A stretch of DNA of 41,875 nucleotides from Candidatus Fimenecus excrementavium (GTDB lineage Bacteria; Bacillota; Clostridia; Oscillospirales; Acutalibacteraceae), in the NCBI GenBank assembly GCA_018712805.1, contig DVGI01000023.1, positions 1 through 41,875 on the forward strand, read 5' to 3'. Positions 7,896 through 15,732 of this stretch are shown piece after piece. The notes beneath the pieces are model-generated. The model did not search any database. It was not told the origin of the DNA and saw only the letters and a program-made list of their open reading frames with translations. The first letter of the stretch is position 1. Every line of letters begins with the position of its first letter. A program made the translations under genes and the position numbers.

Positions 7896-8007
7896 TTTCG
7901 TTTTCCTTGGAAGTGCGGTTTTGCAGATCAGGCCTGTGGGCGCAAAAAGAAAGATAATCTTCAATGCTGCCGCTTTTTATAAAAATATCCCAGTAGGTCT
8001 CTGCCAT
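7846..8007 (-). CDS. yqzL: YqzL-like small protein
   Basis: A 53-codon frame begins MAETYWDIFIKSGSIEDYL, which matches the N-terminus of YqzL-type proteins (about 45-50 residues, unknown function) normally found between era and recO. GGTGG lies 7 bases before the ATG. Its last 50 bases overlap the start of recO in a different frame, so the Arg/Lys/Asp-rich tail after about residue 30 may be less constrained. Position, start motif and ribosome site all agree, which makes it a likely real gene despite its size. Confidence 0.8.
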   Translation of the reverse strand: MAETYWDIFIKSGSIEDYLSFCAHRPDLQNRTSKENENDIQRKRADSQRTEYR

Positions 8008-8072
8008 ATATTCCACCGCTTTCAAAGGCTTTGTGCTATTAACTTAACCTTTTTTTGCGGCAAATATAACTG

Positions 8073-8972
8073 TTAATCTAAACCAAAATTGTGAATGAGT
8101 CCCTCGCGGTTGCGCCAGCCTTCTTTGACTTTGACCCAACATTTTAAATTGATTTTACAATCAAAAAAGCGCTCCATATCCTGCCTCGCGTAAGTCGAAA
8201 TCTTTTTGAGCATCGCGCCGCCTTTGCCGATGATAATGCCTTTGTGCGACTCGCGTTCGCAATAAATCACGGCTTCGACGTCAACAATATTGCTGTCGTC
8301 GCGCGCGCGCATTTTTTCAATCGAGACCGCCGTGCCGTGGGGAATTTCCTTGCTTAAAAGCCTTAGGATTTTTTCGCGAATCATCTCCGCCGCGAGAACG
8401 CGCTCGGGCTGGTCGGTCAAAGTGTCGTCCGGGAAAAAGTGTTCGCTTTCGAACGCCTGTTTTTTAAGCTCGTCAAGCAAAATATCCATGCCGTTGCCGT
8501 CCGCGGCGCTTACGGGAATGACCGATTCAAAATCGTATTCGGCACTTATCGACGCGATTTGCGCCATTAAGTCCTCTTTGTTTTTGAGCATATCGATTTT
8601 GTTAATCGCGAGCAGGGTCGGAATATGCGCCTGTTTGATTTTTTGCAGCAGCGCTTCTTCGGCGGCGTTTAAGTGCTTCTCCCCCGCTTCCACGACCAAA
8701 AGGCAAGCGTCCACGCCGGAAATGCTGTCGGAAACGGCCTGGACCATTTTTTCGCCCAATTTATTGTGCGGGCGGTGGTAGCCGGGCGTATCGGTAAACA
8801 CAAGCTGGACGTTGTCGTCAGTGGTCAGCACGCCCATAATCCGGGTGCGCGTGGTTTGGGGCTTGTCCGAAACAATGGCAATTTTGCTGCCGAGCAAGCG
8901 GTTCAAGATTGAAGATTTGCCGACATTCGCTTTGCCGACAATCGCAATAAATGCGGTTTTAGGTGTATTCAT
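8073..8972 (-). CDS. era: GTPase Era
   Basis: A 299-residue ribosome-associated GTPase needed for 16S rRNA maturation and 30S assembly. G1 GKANVGKS is at 13-20, the switch threonines lie in PQTTRTRIMG, G3 DTPG is at 61-64, G4 NKID near 124-127, and G5 is in VSAADG. The C-terminal KH domain (about 200-290) contains the RNA-binding turn GIIIGKGG. Its ATG overlaps the dgkA stop (ATGA), indicating coupling. Length and motifs are fully typical. Confidence 0.97.
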   Translation of the reverse strand: MNTPKTAFIAIVGKANVGKSSILNRLLGSKIAIVSDKPQTTRTRIMGVLTTDDNVQLVFTDTPGYHRPHNKLGEKMVQAVSDSISGVDACLLVVEAGEKHLNAAEEALLQKIKQAHIPTLLAINKIDMLKNKEDLMAQIASISAEYDFESVIPVSAADGNGMDILLDELKKQAFESEHFFPDDTLTDQPERVLAAEMIREKILRLLSKEIPHGTAVSIEKMRARDDSNIVDVEAVIYCERESHKGIIIGKGGAMLKKISTYARQDMERFFDCKINLKCWVKVKEGWRNREGLIHNFGLD

Positions 8973-9481
8973 GGAGTTTTTTCCTTTCCGCCGGGGTTTG
9001 CGTTTTGCTCGCGGCGGCTGTATTTTCCGAAGCCCTTGAAAATAAACAGGGTCGACAAAACGACAGACAGCACGAACACGACAAACATGCCGGGGGTTTC
9101 ACGGTAATAGGCAAACAGTTTTAAAAATGCCGCTTTCTGCCCGAGAACGGCGACGCCCGTCGCGACGGCAAAAATCGCACAGCAAAGCACGGCGCCGGCG
9201 GCGGCATCTTTTGCAAGCTTTCCGTTTTCGGTGCGCTTTTCGGAAGCGTGGTCCACCGCGCGTTCCACGGCGGTGTTGATAAGCTCCGCCGCCACGACCA
9301 GCGCGTTTGCCAAAAACAAAATCGCAAACTGCGTCCGCGTGACCTCAAAAAAATCATAGACGGACAGGAAAGCGTACATATAGGCCATGCAAACGAAATG
9401 AATTCGCATATTGCGCTCGTGGACGAGCGTCATGAAAATACCGCGAAACGCATAGCCGAAGCTTAAAAAAAGTTCTTTCAT
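8969..9481 (-). CDS. dgkA: Diacylglycerol/undecaprenol kinase family membrane protein
   Basis: A 170-residue integral membrane kinase of the DgkA family. In Gram-positives this family mostly phosphorylates undecaprenol for lipid carrier recycling. The active-site segment ELINTAVERAVD (about 66-77) and KLAKDAAAGAV (about 88-98) carry the conserved Glu, Asn, Glu, Asp and Lys residues. Three N-terminal hydrophobic segments are the standard core. A fourth near residues 132-150 and a basic tail make it about 40 residues longer than the shortest family members. The ATG at 9481 is preferred to a TTG two codons upstream. It lies 6 bases after ybeY and overlaps era by 4 bases. Confidence 0.92.
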   Translation of the reverse strand: MKELFLSFGYAFRGIFMTLVHERNMRIHFVCMAYMYAFLSVYDFFEVTRTQFAILFLANALVVAAELINTAVERAVDHASEKRTENGKLAKDAAAGAVLCCAIFAVATGVAVLGQKAAFLKLFAYYRETPGMFVVFVLSVVLSTLFIFKGFGKYSRREQNANPGGKEKTP

Positions 9482-9487
9482 ACTCAA

Positions 9488-9994
9488 TTATTCGCCGTCG
9501 TAATAATAACTGCCGTTGCGTTTAAGCCCCAGCTGTGTTAAAACGGCCTCTTCCTTTTCACGCATATGTACCGCCTGCAAGCCGCCGTCCACATGGTCAT
9601 AGCCGAGCAAATGGAGAATGGAATGGACGGTTAAAAACGCGATTTCACGCTGCAGCGGGTGGTCATATTGTTCCGCCTGCGCAACGGCGCGCTCCATAGA
9701 AATTACAATATCGCCGAGCATTTTCGCGCCGGTGTCGGGGTTTACGTCATATTGCCCGTTTTCGCCGAGCGGGAACGACAAAACATCGGTCGGCTGGTCT
9801 AAATTGCGGTGTTTTTTGTTGAGTTCCTGAATTTGTTTGTCATCGACAAACGTCACGCTGATTTCCGCCGAGCCTTCGAAATTTTCCTGAATCAAAACCG
9901 CGTGGCAGCAGCGGCGGACGAGCATCCGCACGCCGGTCGGGATTTTCACTGCCTTTTGTTGGTTCGAAATGATAACTTTAATTTTGTCGGTCAT
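9488..9994 (-). CDS. ybeY: Endoribonuclease YbeY
   Basis: A 168-residue zinc-dependent endoribonuclease of rRNA maturation and ribosome quality control. The metal site HSILHLLGYDH (His124, His128, His134) fits H-x3-H-x5-H exactly. The N-terminal half has DVLSFP, the usual YbeY motif. It begins within the phoH stop (ATGA overlap) and precedes dgkA and era, the conserved order. The 7TM-HD gene yqfF, often found before ybeY, is absent here. Confidence 0.96.
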   Translation of the reverse strand: MTDKIKVIISNQQKAVKIPTGVRMLVRRCCHAVLIQENFEGSAEISVTFVDDKQIQELNKKHRNLDQPTDVLSFPLGENGQYDVNPDTGAKMLGDIVISMERAVAQAEQYDHPLQREIAFLTVHSILHLLGYDHVDGGLQAVHMREKEEAVLTQLGLKRNGSYYYDGE

Positions 9995-10953
9995 TTTCTG
10001 TGAGCCTCCTCGTTTTTTTCGTATGCTTTAATAATTTCCTGCACCAGTTTGTGACGGACCACGTCTTTTTCGGTAAACTGGCAAATGGAAATGTCGGGAA
10101 TGTTCTTTAAAATCCGCATCGCCTGCAACATACCGGACTTTTTGCCGTCCGGCAAATCGATTTGGGTAATGTCGCCGGTGACGACCATTTTGGAATTGAA
10201 CCCTAAGCGCGTTAAAAACATTTTCATTTGTTCGCGCGTGGTGTTTTGCGCTTCGTCCAAAATAATAAAGCTGTCGTCGAGCGTGCGCCCGCGCATATAC
10301 GCGAGCGGTGCAACTTCGATACTGCCGCGCTCCTGATAACGGGCGAACGCCTCCGCGCCGAGCATATCGAACAGCGCGTCATAAAGCGGGCGCAAATACG
10401 GGTCAACCTTTTGCTGTAAGTCGCCGGGCAAAAATCCCAGTTTCTCGCCCGCTTCGACCGCGGGGCGGGTCAAAATAATGCGGTTGACCTCTTTGGCGCG
10501 AAACGCCGTGACCGCCATCGCAACCGCGAGATAGGTTTTTCCCGTGCCCGCAGGGCCGGCGCCGAGCGTCACAATATTTTTGCGAATCGCCTCGACATAT
10601 TTTTTCTGACCGAGGGTTTTGGGCTTTACGGGCTTTCCTTTGGCGGTGATGCAAATGCAGTCGCCGACCATTTCGGAAAGCTTGTCCTCCGACCCCTCGT
10701 TCACCATGGAAAGCACATAGCGGACATTTTGTTCCGAAAGCGCTTCACCTTTGTTGATAAGTGTTAGGAGCCCTTCAATTGCCCGGGTCGCTTTGGCGAC
10801 ATTTTCCGCTTCGCCGCTGACCTTTAAATCGGACCCGCGGCTTATCACCTTGACCGAATATTCCTCTTCGACCTGGCGGATATTCTCGTCAAAGCTCCCG
10901 AACAAACTGACCGCGTGCTCCATGCGGTCTACGCTGATGACTTGTTCGAACAA
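9991..10953 (-). CDS. phoH: PhoH family ATPase (PhoH-like, YqfA/PhoL type)
   Basis: A 320-residue P-loop ATPase related to the helicase fold, with Walker A GPAGTGKT (133-140) and Walker B FIILDEAQN (229-237). The N-terminal 70 residues form a KH-like RNA-binding domain. PhoL-type proteins are linked by gene neighbourhood to YbeY and rRNA processing; the exact activity is unproven. The start is a TTG with GGGAGGG 5 bases before it. A consensus-like promoter just upstream suggests vegetative expression independent of the sporulation genes yqfC and yqfD. Confidence 0.94.
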   Translation of the reverse strand: MFEQVISVDRMEHAVSLFGSFDENIRQVEEEYSVKVISRGSDLKVSGEAENVAKATRAIEGLLTLINKGEALSEQNVRYVLSMVNEGSEDKLSEMVGDCICITAKGKPVKPKTLGQKKYVEAIRKNIVTLGAGPAGTGKTYLAVAMAVTAFRAKEVNRIILTRPAVEAGEKLGFLPGDLQQKVDPYLRPLYDALFDMLGAEAFARYQERGSIEVAPLAYMRGRTLDDSFIILDEAQNTTREQMKMFLTRLGFNSKMVVTGDITQIDLPDGKKSGMLQAMRILKNIPDISICQFTEKDVVRHKLVQEIIKAYEKNEEAHRK

Positions 10954-10993
10954 AGAAACCCTCCCGAGTTAAAATTCTGTGGATATTGAATAT

Positions 10994-11022
10994 ATTATAC
11001 CACCGATTTTGTGATTAGTCAC
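10994..11022 (-). promoter_or_regulatory. SigA-type promoter of phoH-ybeY-dgkA-era-yqzL-recO
   Basis: On the minus strand GTGACT (11017-11022, 4/6) and a perfect TATAAT (10994-10999) are 17 bases apart, 41 bases upstream of the phoH start. The -35 overlaps the stop codon of yqfD. Confidence 0.75.
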
Positions 11023-12187
11023 TAATTTTTTCCACAAAAATCTCCTGATTTATCCCAATTTCTTTTTCACAAGTGATTTTTCCGCGGACAAACGGGGTTT
11101 CTTTGTCAAAATCAAACGAAATATCGGTTGAGAGGATCACCGAGTCAAGCCAAATCGCGCGGTATTCTTCGGCAAACAGCTTGGCGGCATAGCGCGCTTG
11201 TGAATCGGGTGACGGCAAAGCAAACGGCGCAGAAAACGCCGCGGTGTGCTCACGAAGCAGTCCGACGGGCAGTGTGGTTTCGCCGTTGGAAAGATAGGTT
11301 TCGACTGTGTAGACGTCGCCTGCAAGCGGACGGCCGAGCGGCAGTTTTAACCCGACGCAGTAAAGCACATATCGGGTATTTTCGCCGCTGAGTTTCAAAA
11401 ATTCCGTGTTTTCCGCCGAGCAGTCGATATTCCGCTCCACTTTCGCGTACACGTGCCCCTGCGCGCCGTGGAGACTTTCGGAGTTGTCTTTGTTGAGCAC
11501 CACGCCGGAGATTAACAAATCTCCTTTGAGCACGGCAGACCCGACCGGCAGTGCCGCCGTGCCGGAATACACCTCAATACGCGTGAGGACGCCGTCTTCG
11601 GACGCGACGATATTGGCGGGCGTTTTGGTGTCGAGGATGTCGGGCTTCGGGGTGCTTTCGCGCACCTCAATCACCGCTTTGCACGCGTCAATATTGACCG
11701 CCGCCCAGGAAAGACCCTCCACCTGATTTTGCAGTTCTTTTGCAATTTTCTGCGCGTCTAATTTGCTTGTGCGCGCGCCCATTTCCACGCCGAGCGATTT
11801 CGCCGCGCGCAGAATTTGCTCGTCGTGGATTTGCACATTGCCCTCGACGCGCACGGTCCAAATGCGGGTGGACAAAATACAAAGCAGCAAGGCGGCAAGC
11901 GCGACACCGACCAAAAGCCCCGCGCGTTTTTTGTTGCGTTCGCGCAAAAACGGCAGGCCGCACTTTTTAGAAATGCGCACGCGCACGCCGGAGCGCCGCG
12001 CCGCCGGACGAATTCGTTTATAGCCGGAAACGGTGGTTTTGCCCTCAACGGTGTCGCCCAAATGCTTTAAATCCCAAAGCGGGATATTGTGTTGGGTGCA
12101 AAGGTTGATAAACCGTTCGGGAAAGCCCCCCGTCGCCGTGAACAGCACATAGCCGAGCACAAAGCGCACAAACTTTAAAATAAACAA
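11015..12187 (-). CDS. yqfD: Sporulation protein YqfD
   Basis: A 390-residue membrane protein of the YqfD family, made in the mother cell under SigE in Bacillus and linked to forespore engulfment. An N-terminal domain of about 85 residues is followed by a basic stretch (RERNKKR) and one transmembrane helix at about 89-106. The large remaining part is predicted outside the membrane. The first codon is TTG, chosen because AGGAGG lies 8 bases upstream. It sits 12 bases after yqfC. Together they mark the organism as an endospore former. Confidence 0.9.
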   Translation of the reverse strand: MFILKFVRFVLGYVLFTATGGFPERFINLCTQHNIPLWDLKHLGDTVEGKTTVSGYKRIRPAARRSGVRVRISKKCGLPFLRERNKKRAGLLVGVALAALLLCILSTRIWTVRVEGNVQIHDEQILRAAKSLGVEMGARTSKLDAQKIAKELQNQVEGLSWAAVNIDACKAVIEVRESTPKPDILDTKTPANIVASEDGVLTRIEVYSGTAALPVGSAVLKGDLLISGVVLNKDNSESLHGAQGHVYAKVERNIDCSAENTEFLKLSGENTRYVLYCVGLKLPLGRPLAGDVYTVETYLSNGETTLPVGLLREHTAAFSAPFALPSPDSQARYAAKLFAEEYRAIWLDSVILSTDISFDFDKETPFVRGKITCEKEIGINQEIFVEKISD

Positions 12188-12199
12188 GCAGCCTGCCTC

Positions 12200-12490
12200 C
12201 TAATTTTCAAATGCAATTCCCACAACTTCGCCGGCGAGCACGGTTTGGTTTTCGGAATAGGTTTTTATCACGAGTCCGCTCCCCTGAAAGGAAATAACCA
12301 GCGAACCGGCGTTGAGTTTGATGCGGTCTTCGTCATATTCCAAAATGCCGCGGCACCCGTCAATGATGATTTCCCGATTGCCCTGCATTTCAATGTGCGG
12401 CACGCCGGGGCTTAAAATCTCCGGCAAATCCAGCGTTTGCTCAATTGACCGATGCGGTTTTTCCGGCTGTTTTCTGCTTTTTCGAGCCAT
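12200..12490 (-). CDS. yqfC: Sporulation protein YqfC
   Basis: A 96-residue small sporulation protein, typical length for YqfC. A basic N-terminus precedes a beta-rich domain (PHIEMQGNREIIIDGCRGILEY continues into short strands). YqfC is always coupled to YqfD, which follows 12 bases later. GGGAGGG precedes the ATG. It is divergent from ylbJ, another sporulation gene, across a 71-base gap that may hold shared control sites. Confidence 0.9.
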   Translation of the reverse strand: MARKSRKQPEKPHRSIEQTLDLPEILSPGVPHIEMQGNREIIIDGCRGILEYDEDRIKLNAGSLVISFQGSGLVIKTYSENQTVLAGEVVGIAFEN

Positions 12491-12506
12491 TCGCGCTCCC
12501 TCCCAC

Positions 12507-12536
12507 TCATAGAAATTTATGCGAAAGCATATAAAT
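12507..12536 (+). promoter_or_regulatory. Possible SigE-type sporulation promoter of ylbJ
   Basis: TCATAGA (12507-12513) and CATATAAAT (12528-12536) are 14 bases apart, close to the SigE pattern (ATA-containing -35, CATACAAT-like -10, 13-15 base spacer). The gap also contains ATGC-GAAA-GCAT, a short perfect hairpin at 12519-12530. The assignment also rests on the known SigE control of ylbJ in Bacillus. Confidence 0.45.
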
Positions 12537-12561
12537 TGATTACCGGAAAAGGGGGAGAATT

Positions 12562-13620
12562 ATGCGCACGAAAATTTTAAAAAGCCTGCCGCCCGTTTTG
12601 CTGGCGGGCACGGTTTGCTGGTTTTTATTTACGAAGCCGGCGGTTTGCACCGCCGGGGTGCGCGCGGGCATTCAGCTTTGCGGCAATGTGGTAATTCCCT
12701 CGCTGTTTGTATTTATGACGGTGGCGTCTTTTTTGCTCAATTCCGGCGTTTTGGGGCTGACCGGGCATTTTTTAGAGCCGGTTACAAAGCGCTTGTTTCA
12801 TCTCCCCGGGGTGAGTGCAGGGGTCATTTTCATGGGGCTTATCGGCGGCTTCCCCGTAGGCGCCAAAATGACGGCGCAGCTGCTTTCAGGCGGACACATC
12901 ACACAAAACCAGGCAATGCGCATGTGCCTGTTTTGCGTCAACGCCGGTCCCGCGTTTGTGATTTCCGCCGTCGGGTTTTCGATTTTGCACAGCGTGCGCG
13001 CGGGTGTGATTTTATATGCTTCCACGACGCTTGCCACTTTGATTATGGGCGTTTTAACCGGCGTTTTGGACGACCGAAAAGCGACATATGACAAGCGCTG
13101 TGTTGCCGTTCGCTTAAACGGCGTTTCCAAATCGCTCACAAAGGCGGTGACGGAAGCGGCGCGCAGCATGTTCATGATTTGCGCGTGGGTGGTGTTGTTT
13201 TTCGCGGTCTGCGCTTGTGTCGACACGCTCGCCCTGCCGCAGGGCGCCAAGCTGTTTTTAAGCAGTATTTTAGAAGTCACCGGCGGCGTGCAGGCGGCGG
13301 CCGGGCATTTCCCCATTCCCGTTCTTGCCGCGATTCTCTCATTTGCCGGGCTTTCCGTGCATTGTCAGATTCTTTCCGATTTACAATTTTGCGGCGTAAA
13401 GGGCAGCTGGTTTTTTACGGCGCGGTGTATTAGCGCGGTGATTTCCGCCTTCCTTTGCAAGGGGCTTTTATATTTCTTTCCGTGCGAAGTCAGCGTATTC
13501 GCGACCAACAGCGCCATAACGCCGGTGGTCTATTCGGTTTCGGTGCCGGCGTTTATCGCGCTGATTGTGATGAGCGTGCTTTTGATTTTAGAGGTTGAAC
13601 CCAATCGAAAAGTGTGTTAA
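12562..13620 (+). CDS. ylbJ: Sporulation integral membrane protein YlbJ
   Basis: A 352-residue polytopic membrane protein with about eight hydrophobic segments, containing gate/nucleoside-recognition-type membrane modules. The loop GLIGGFPVGAKMTAQL (about 92-107) is characteristic of YlbJ. In Bacillus YlbJ is needed for spore cortex formation and has been linked to spore-envelope transport. GGGGGAG 6 bases before the ATG supports the start. It is divergent from yqfC and followed 26 bases later by a small cysteine-containing gene. Confidence 0.92.
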   Translation: MRTKILKSLPPVLLAGTVCWFLFTKPAVCTAGVRAGIQLCGNVVIPSLFVFMTVASFLLNSGVLGLTGHFLEPVTKRLFHLPGVSAGVIFMGLIGGFPVGAKMTAQLLSGGHITQNQAMRMCLFCVNAGPAFVISAVGFSILHSVRAGVILYASTTLATLIMGVLTGVLDDRKATYDKRCVAVRLNGVSKSLTKAVTEAARSMFMICAWVVLFFAVCACVDTLALPQGAKLFLSSILEVTGGVQAAAGHFPIPVLAAILSFAGLSVHCQILSDLQFCGVKGSWFFTARCISAVISAFLCKGLLYFFPCEVSVFATNSAITPVVYSVSVPAFIALIVMSVLLILEVEPNRKVC

Positions 13621-13646
13621 TATGAAAACAGTTTAAGAAAAGGGTT

Positions 13647-13871
13647 GTGAATGGATTGAAAAAGAAAACGGACGCGGAAAAAATAGCGCCGAAATGTGAA
13701 TACTGCGCATACGGCCGCCTTTCGCCGGACAAAGAAACCGTGCTTTGTGAAAAAAAGGGCGTTGTCGAGCGCGACGGGCATTGCCGGAAATATAAATATG
13801 ATATTTTAAAGCGCGAGCCGCGACGCCCGCGGAAGCTGCAATCGTTTTCCGAAGAAGATTTCAGCCTGTAA
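13647..13871 (+). CDS. Small cysteine-containing protein, possible zinc ribbon
   Basis: A 74-residue protein of unknown function. Four cysteines in the pattern CEYC-x14-C-x12-C (about residues 17, 20, 33, 46) could bind zinc. The rest is strongly basic apart from an acidic end (SFSEEDFSL). The start is uncertain: GTG at 13647 is only 2 bases after the AAAAGGG site, whereas TTG at 13656 is 11 bases from it. It lies 26 bases after ylbJ and before a strong terminator, so it is probably cotranscribed with ylbJ. No function can be assigned. Confidence 0.7.
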   Translation: MNGLKKKTDAEKIAPKCEYCAYGRLSPDKETVLCEKKGVVERDGHCRKYKYDILKREPRRPRKLQSFSEEDFSL

Positions 13872-13881
13872 ACACAAAAAG

Positions 13882-13916
13882 AAACAGCCGGAAGGAAATT
13901 CCTTCCGGCTGTTTTT
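13882..13916. terminator. Strong bidirectional terminator between ylbJ operon and transketolase
   Basis: A 15-bp perfect stem (13882-13896 with 13900-13914) has a 3-base loop. It is followed by TTTTTGT on the plus strand and by TCTTTTTGTG on the minus strand. It serves both the plus-strand ylbJ unit and the long minus-strand operon that ends with the transketolase C-terminal subunit. Confidence 0.93.
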
Positions 13917-13933
13917 GTATTTAAGAGATTCGA

Positions 13934-14887
13934 TTACGCTTGTTTCATCGCGACTGCCTGTTTGGCTTTTTCGACGATGTGCGCGGCATCTAAACCGAAG
14001 ATGTGCAGCAGTTCCACCGCGGGGCCGGATTTGCCGAAAACATCTTCCACGCCGACGCGAAGCACCGGCACGGGGACGGTTTCGCAAATGACTTCCGCGA
14101 CCGCGCCGCCGAGCCCGCCGAGCACATTGTGCTCTTCTGCGGTGACAATGGCGCCGGTTTTCTTCGCCGAGTCAATCAGAATTTCGCGGTCAATCGGTTT
14201 AATCGTCGCCATATCGACAACGCGCGCCGAAATGCCTTCGTTTTTAAGAAGTTTCGCCGCTTCGAGCGCTTCGTTGACCATAAGGCCGGTGGCGACGATG
14301 GTAACGTCGCTGCCCTCAATGAGGACGCTTCCCTTACCGATTTCGAACTGATAGCTTTCGTCAAACACGCGCGGCACGGCAAGTCTGCCAAAGCGCATAT
14401 AGACGGGGCCTTCGTGCGCAGCCGCCGCCATCACGCAGGCGCGCGCTTCAATATCATCTGCCGGGTTCAAAATGACCATACCGGGAATCGAGCGCATTAA
14501 GGCGATGTCTTCACAGCACTGGTGGCTTGCGCCATCCTCACCGACGGAAATGCCGGCGTGGGTCGCGCCGATTTTGACGTTTAAGTGGGTGTAAGCAATG
14601 GAATTGCGCACCTGTTCAAACGCACGGCCGGCGGCAAACATAGCAAACGAGCTAGCGAACACAATGTGTCCGGTCGCGGCGAGACCCGCGGCAACGCCCA
14701 TTAAGTTGCTTTCCGCAATGCCGACGTCAATGAATTTTTCGGGGAATGCTTTTTTAAACATACCGGTTTTGGTGGCGGCGGCAAGGTCCGCGTCCAAAAC
14801 CAAAACTTTATCGTTGGTTTCGCCCAGTTCGACAAGCGCTTTGCCGTAGGCTTCTCTTGTTGCACATTTCACGACTTCTGCCATCAT
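13934..14887 (-). CDS. Transketolase, C-terminal subunit
   Basis: A 317-residue protein with the pyrimidine-binding and C-terminal domains of transketolase (pentose phosphate pathway, transfers two-carbon units with thiamine diphosphate). The region IAESNLMGVAAGLAATG includes the glutamate that activates the cofactor; MVILNPADDIEA and VVTAEEHNVLGGLG are typical of this half. It must pair with the N-terminal subunit encoded directly upstream. The N-subunit stop abuts an ATGATG start with GGAGG 5-8 bases upstream; either ATG may be used. A split transketolase is common in clostridia. Last gene before the terminator. Confidence 0.95.
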   Translation of the reverse strand: MMAEVVKCATREAYGKALVELGETNDKVLVLDADLAAATKTGMFKKAFPEKFIDVGIAESNLMGVAAGLAATGHIVFASSFAMFAAGRAFEQVRNSIAYTHLNVKIGATHAGISVGEDGASHQCCEDIALMRSIPGMVILNPADDIEARACVMAAAAHEGPVYMRFGRLAVPRVFDESYQFEIGKGSVLIEGSDVTIVATGLMVNEALEAAKLLKNEGISARVVDMATIKPIDREILIDSAKKTGAIVTAEEHNVLGGLGGAVAEVICETVPVPVLRVGVEDVFGKSGPAVELLHIFGLDAAHIVEKAKQAVAMKQA

Positions 14888-15730
14888 TTACGCCTCCAAT
14901 TTTGCCAAAGCGGCTTTCAATTCTTCCATCGCCTGTTCATACTGTTCGGTGTTCGGCGCACTGCCGTGCCAGCCGACGGCATTTTCCATAAAGGAAACGC
15001 CCTTGCCCTTAATCGTTTTCATAATGATTGCCGTGGGCTTGCCTTTGCACTGTTTTGCTTTCGCGAACGCGTCTTCAATCTGGTCAAAATCGTGGCCGTC
15101 AATTTCCACGGTGTTCCAGTTGAACGCACGGAATTTGTCGGGAATCGGATAAGGCGAATTGACCTCTTCCATTGTGCCGTCGATTTGCAGGTTGTTGTTG
15201 TCAACAATCGCGACGAGGTTGTCAAGGCCCTTGTTGCCGGCAAGCATTGCCGCTTCCCAGACCTGACCTTCTTCGATTTCGCCGTCGCCGAGAATTGCAT
15301 AGACGCGGTAATCGGCTTTGTCCAGTTTTCCGCCGAGCGCCATGCCGACGGCAACGGAAATCCCCTGCCCTAAAGAGCCGGTGCTCATATCAATTCCGGG
15401 GACTTTATCCATATTGGGATGACCTTGCAGATAGCTGTCGGATTTACGAAGGGTTTTCAAATCCTCCACAGGGAAATAACCTTTGAGCGCCAAAGTCGCA
15501 TACAGCGCGGGCGCGGCGTGGCCTTTCGACAGCACGAGCCGGTCGCGGCCGGGGTCTTTCGGATTTTTCGGATCTACATGCATTTCAACATTGTAAAGGT
15601 AACTCAACACGTCGCAAATCGAAAGCGAGCCGCCCGGATGCCCGGCTTTGGCGTTATATACCCCTTCCAAAACACCCATTCTGGCTTTGGTTGCAAAAAT
15701 CTGCAACGACTGTTTTAAGGTTTTGTCCAT
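14888..15730 (-). CDS. Transketolase, N-terminal subunit
   Basis: A 280-residue protein with the thiamine-diphosphate phosphate-binding domain of transketolase. Visible motifs are GHPGGSLS, SKGHAAPALYA, GSLGQGISVAVGMA and the cofactor/Mg motif GDGEIEEGQVWEAA followed by NNNLQ. It forms an enzyme with the C-terminal subunit next to it. AGGAGG, inside the end of the upstream HAD gene, precedes the ATG by 7 bases. Confidence 0.96.
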   Translation of the reverse strand: MDKTLKQSLQIFATKARMGVLEGVYNAKAGHPGGSLSICDVLSYLYNVEMHVDPKNPKDPGRDRLVLSKGHAAPALYATLALKGYFPVEDLKTLRKSDSYLQGHPNMDKVPGIDMSTGSLGQGISVAVGMALGGKLDKADYRVYAILGDGEIEEGQVWEAAMLAGNKGLDNLVAIVDNNNLQIDGTMEEVNSPYPIPDKFRAFNWNTVEIDGHDFDQIEDAFAKAKQCKGKPTAIIMKTIKGKGVSFMENAVGWHGSAPNTEQYEQAMEELKAALAKLEA

Positions 15731-15732
15731 CG

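Noticed and set aside
7896-7964. Longer RecO start at TTG 7964
   Set aside because: The ATG at 7895 has AAGGAA at good spacing and begins where RecO homology begins; the upstream stretch is explained by yqzL in another frame.
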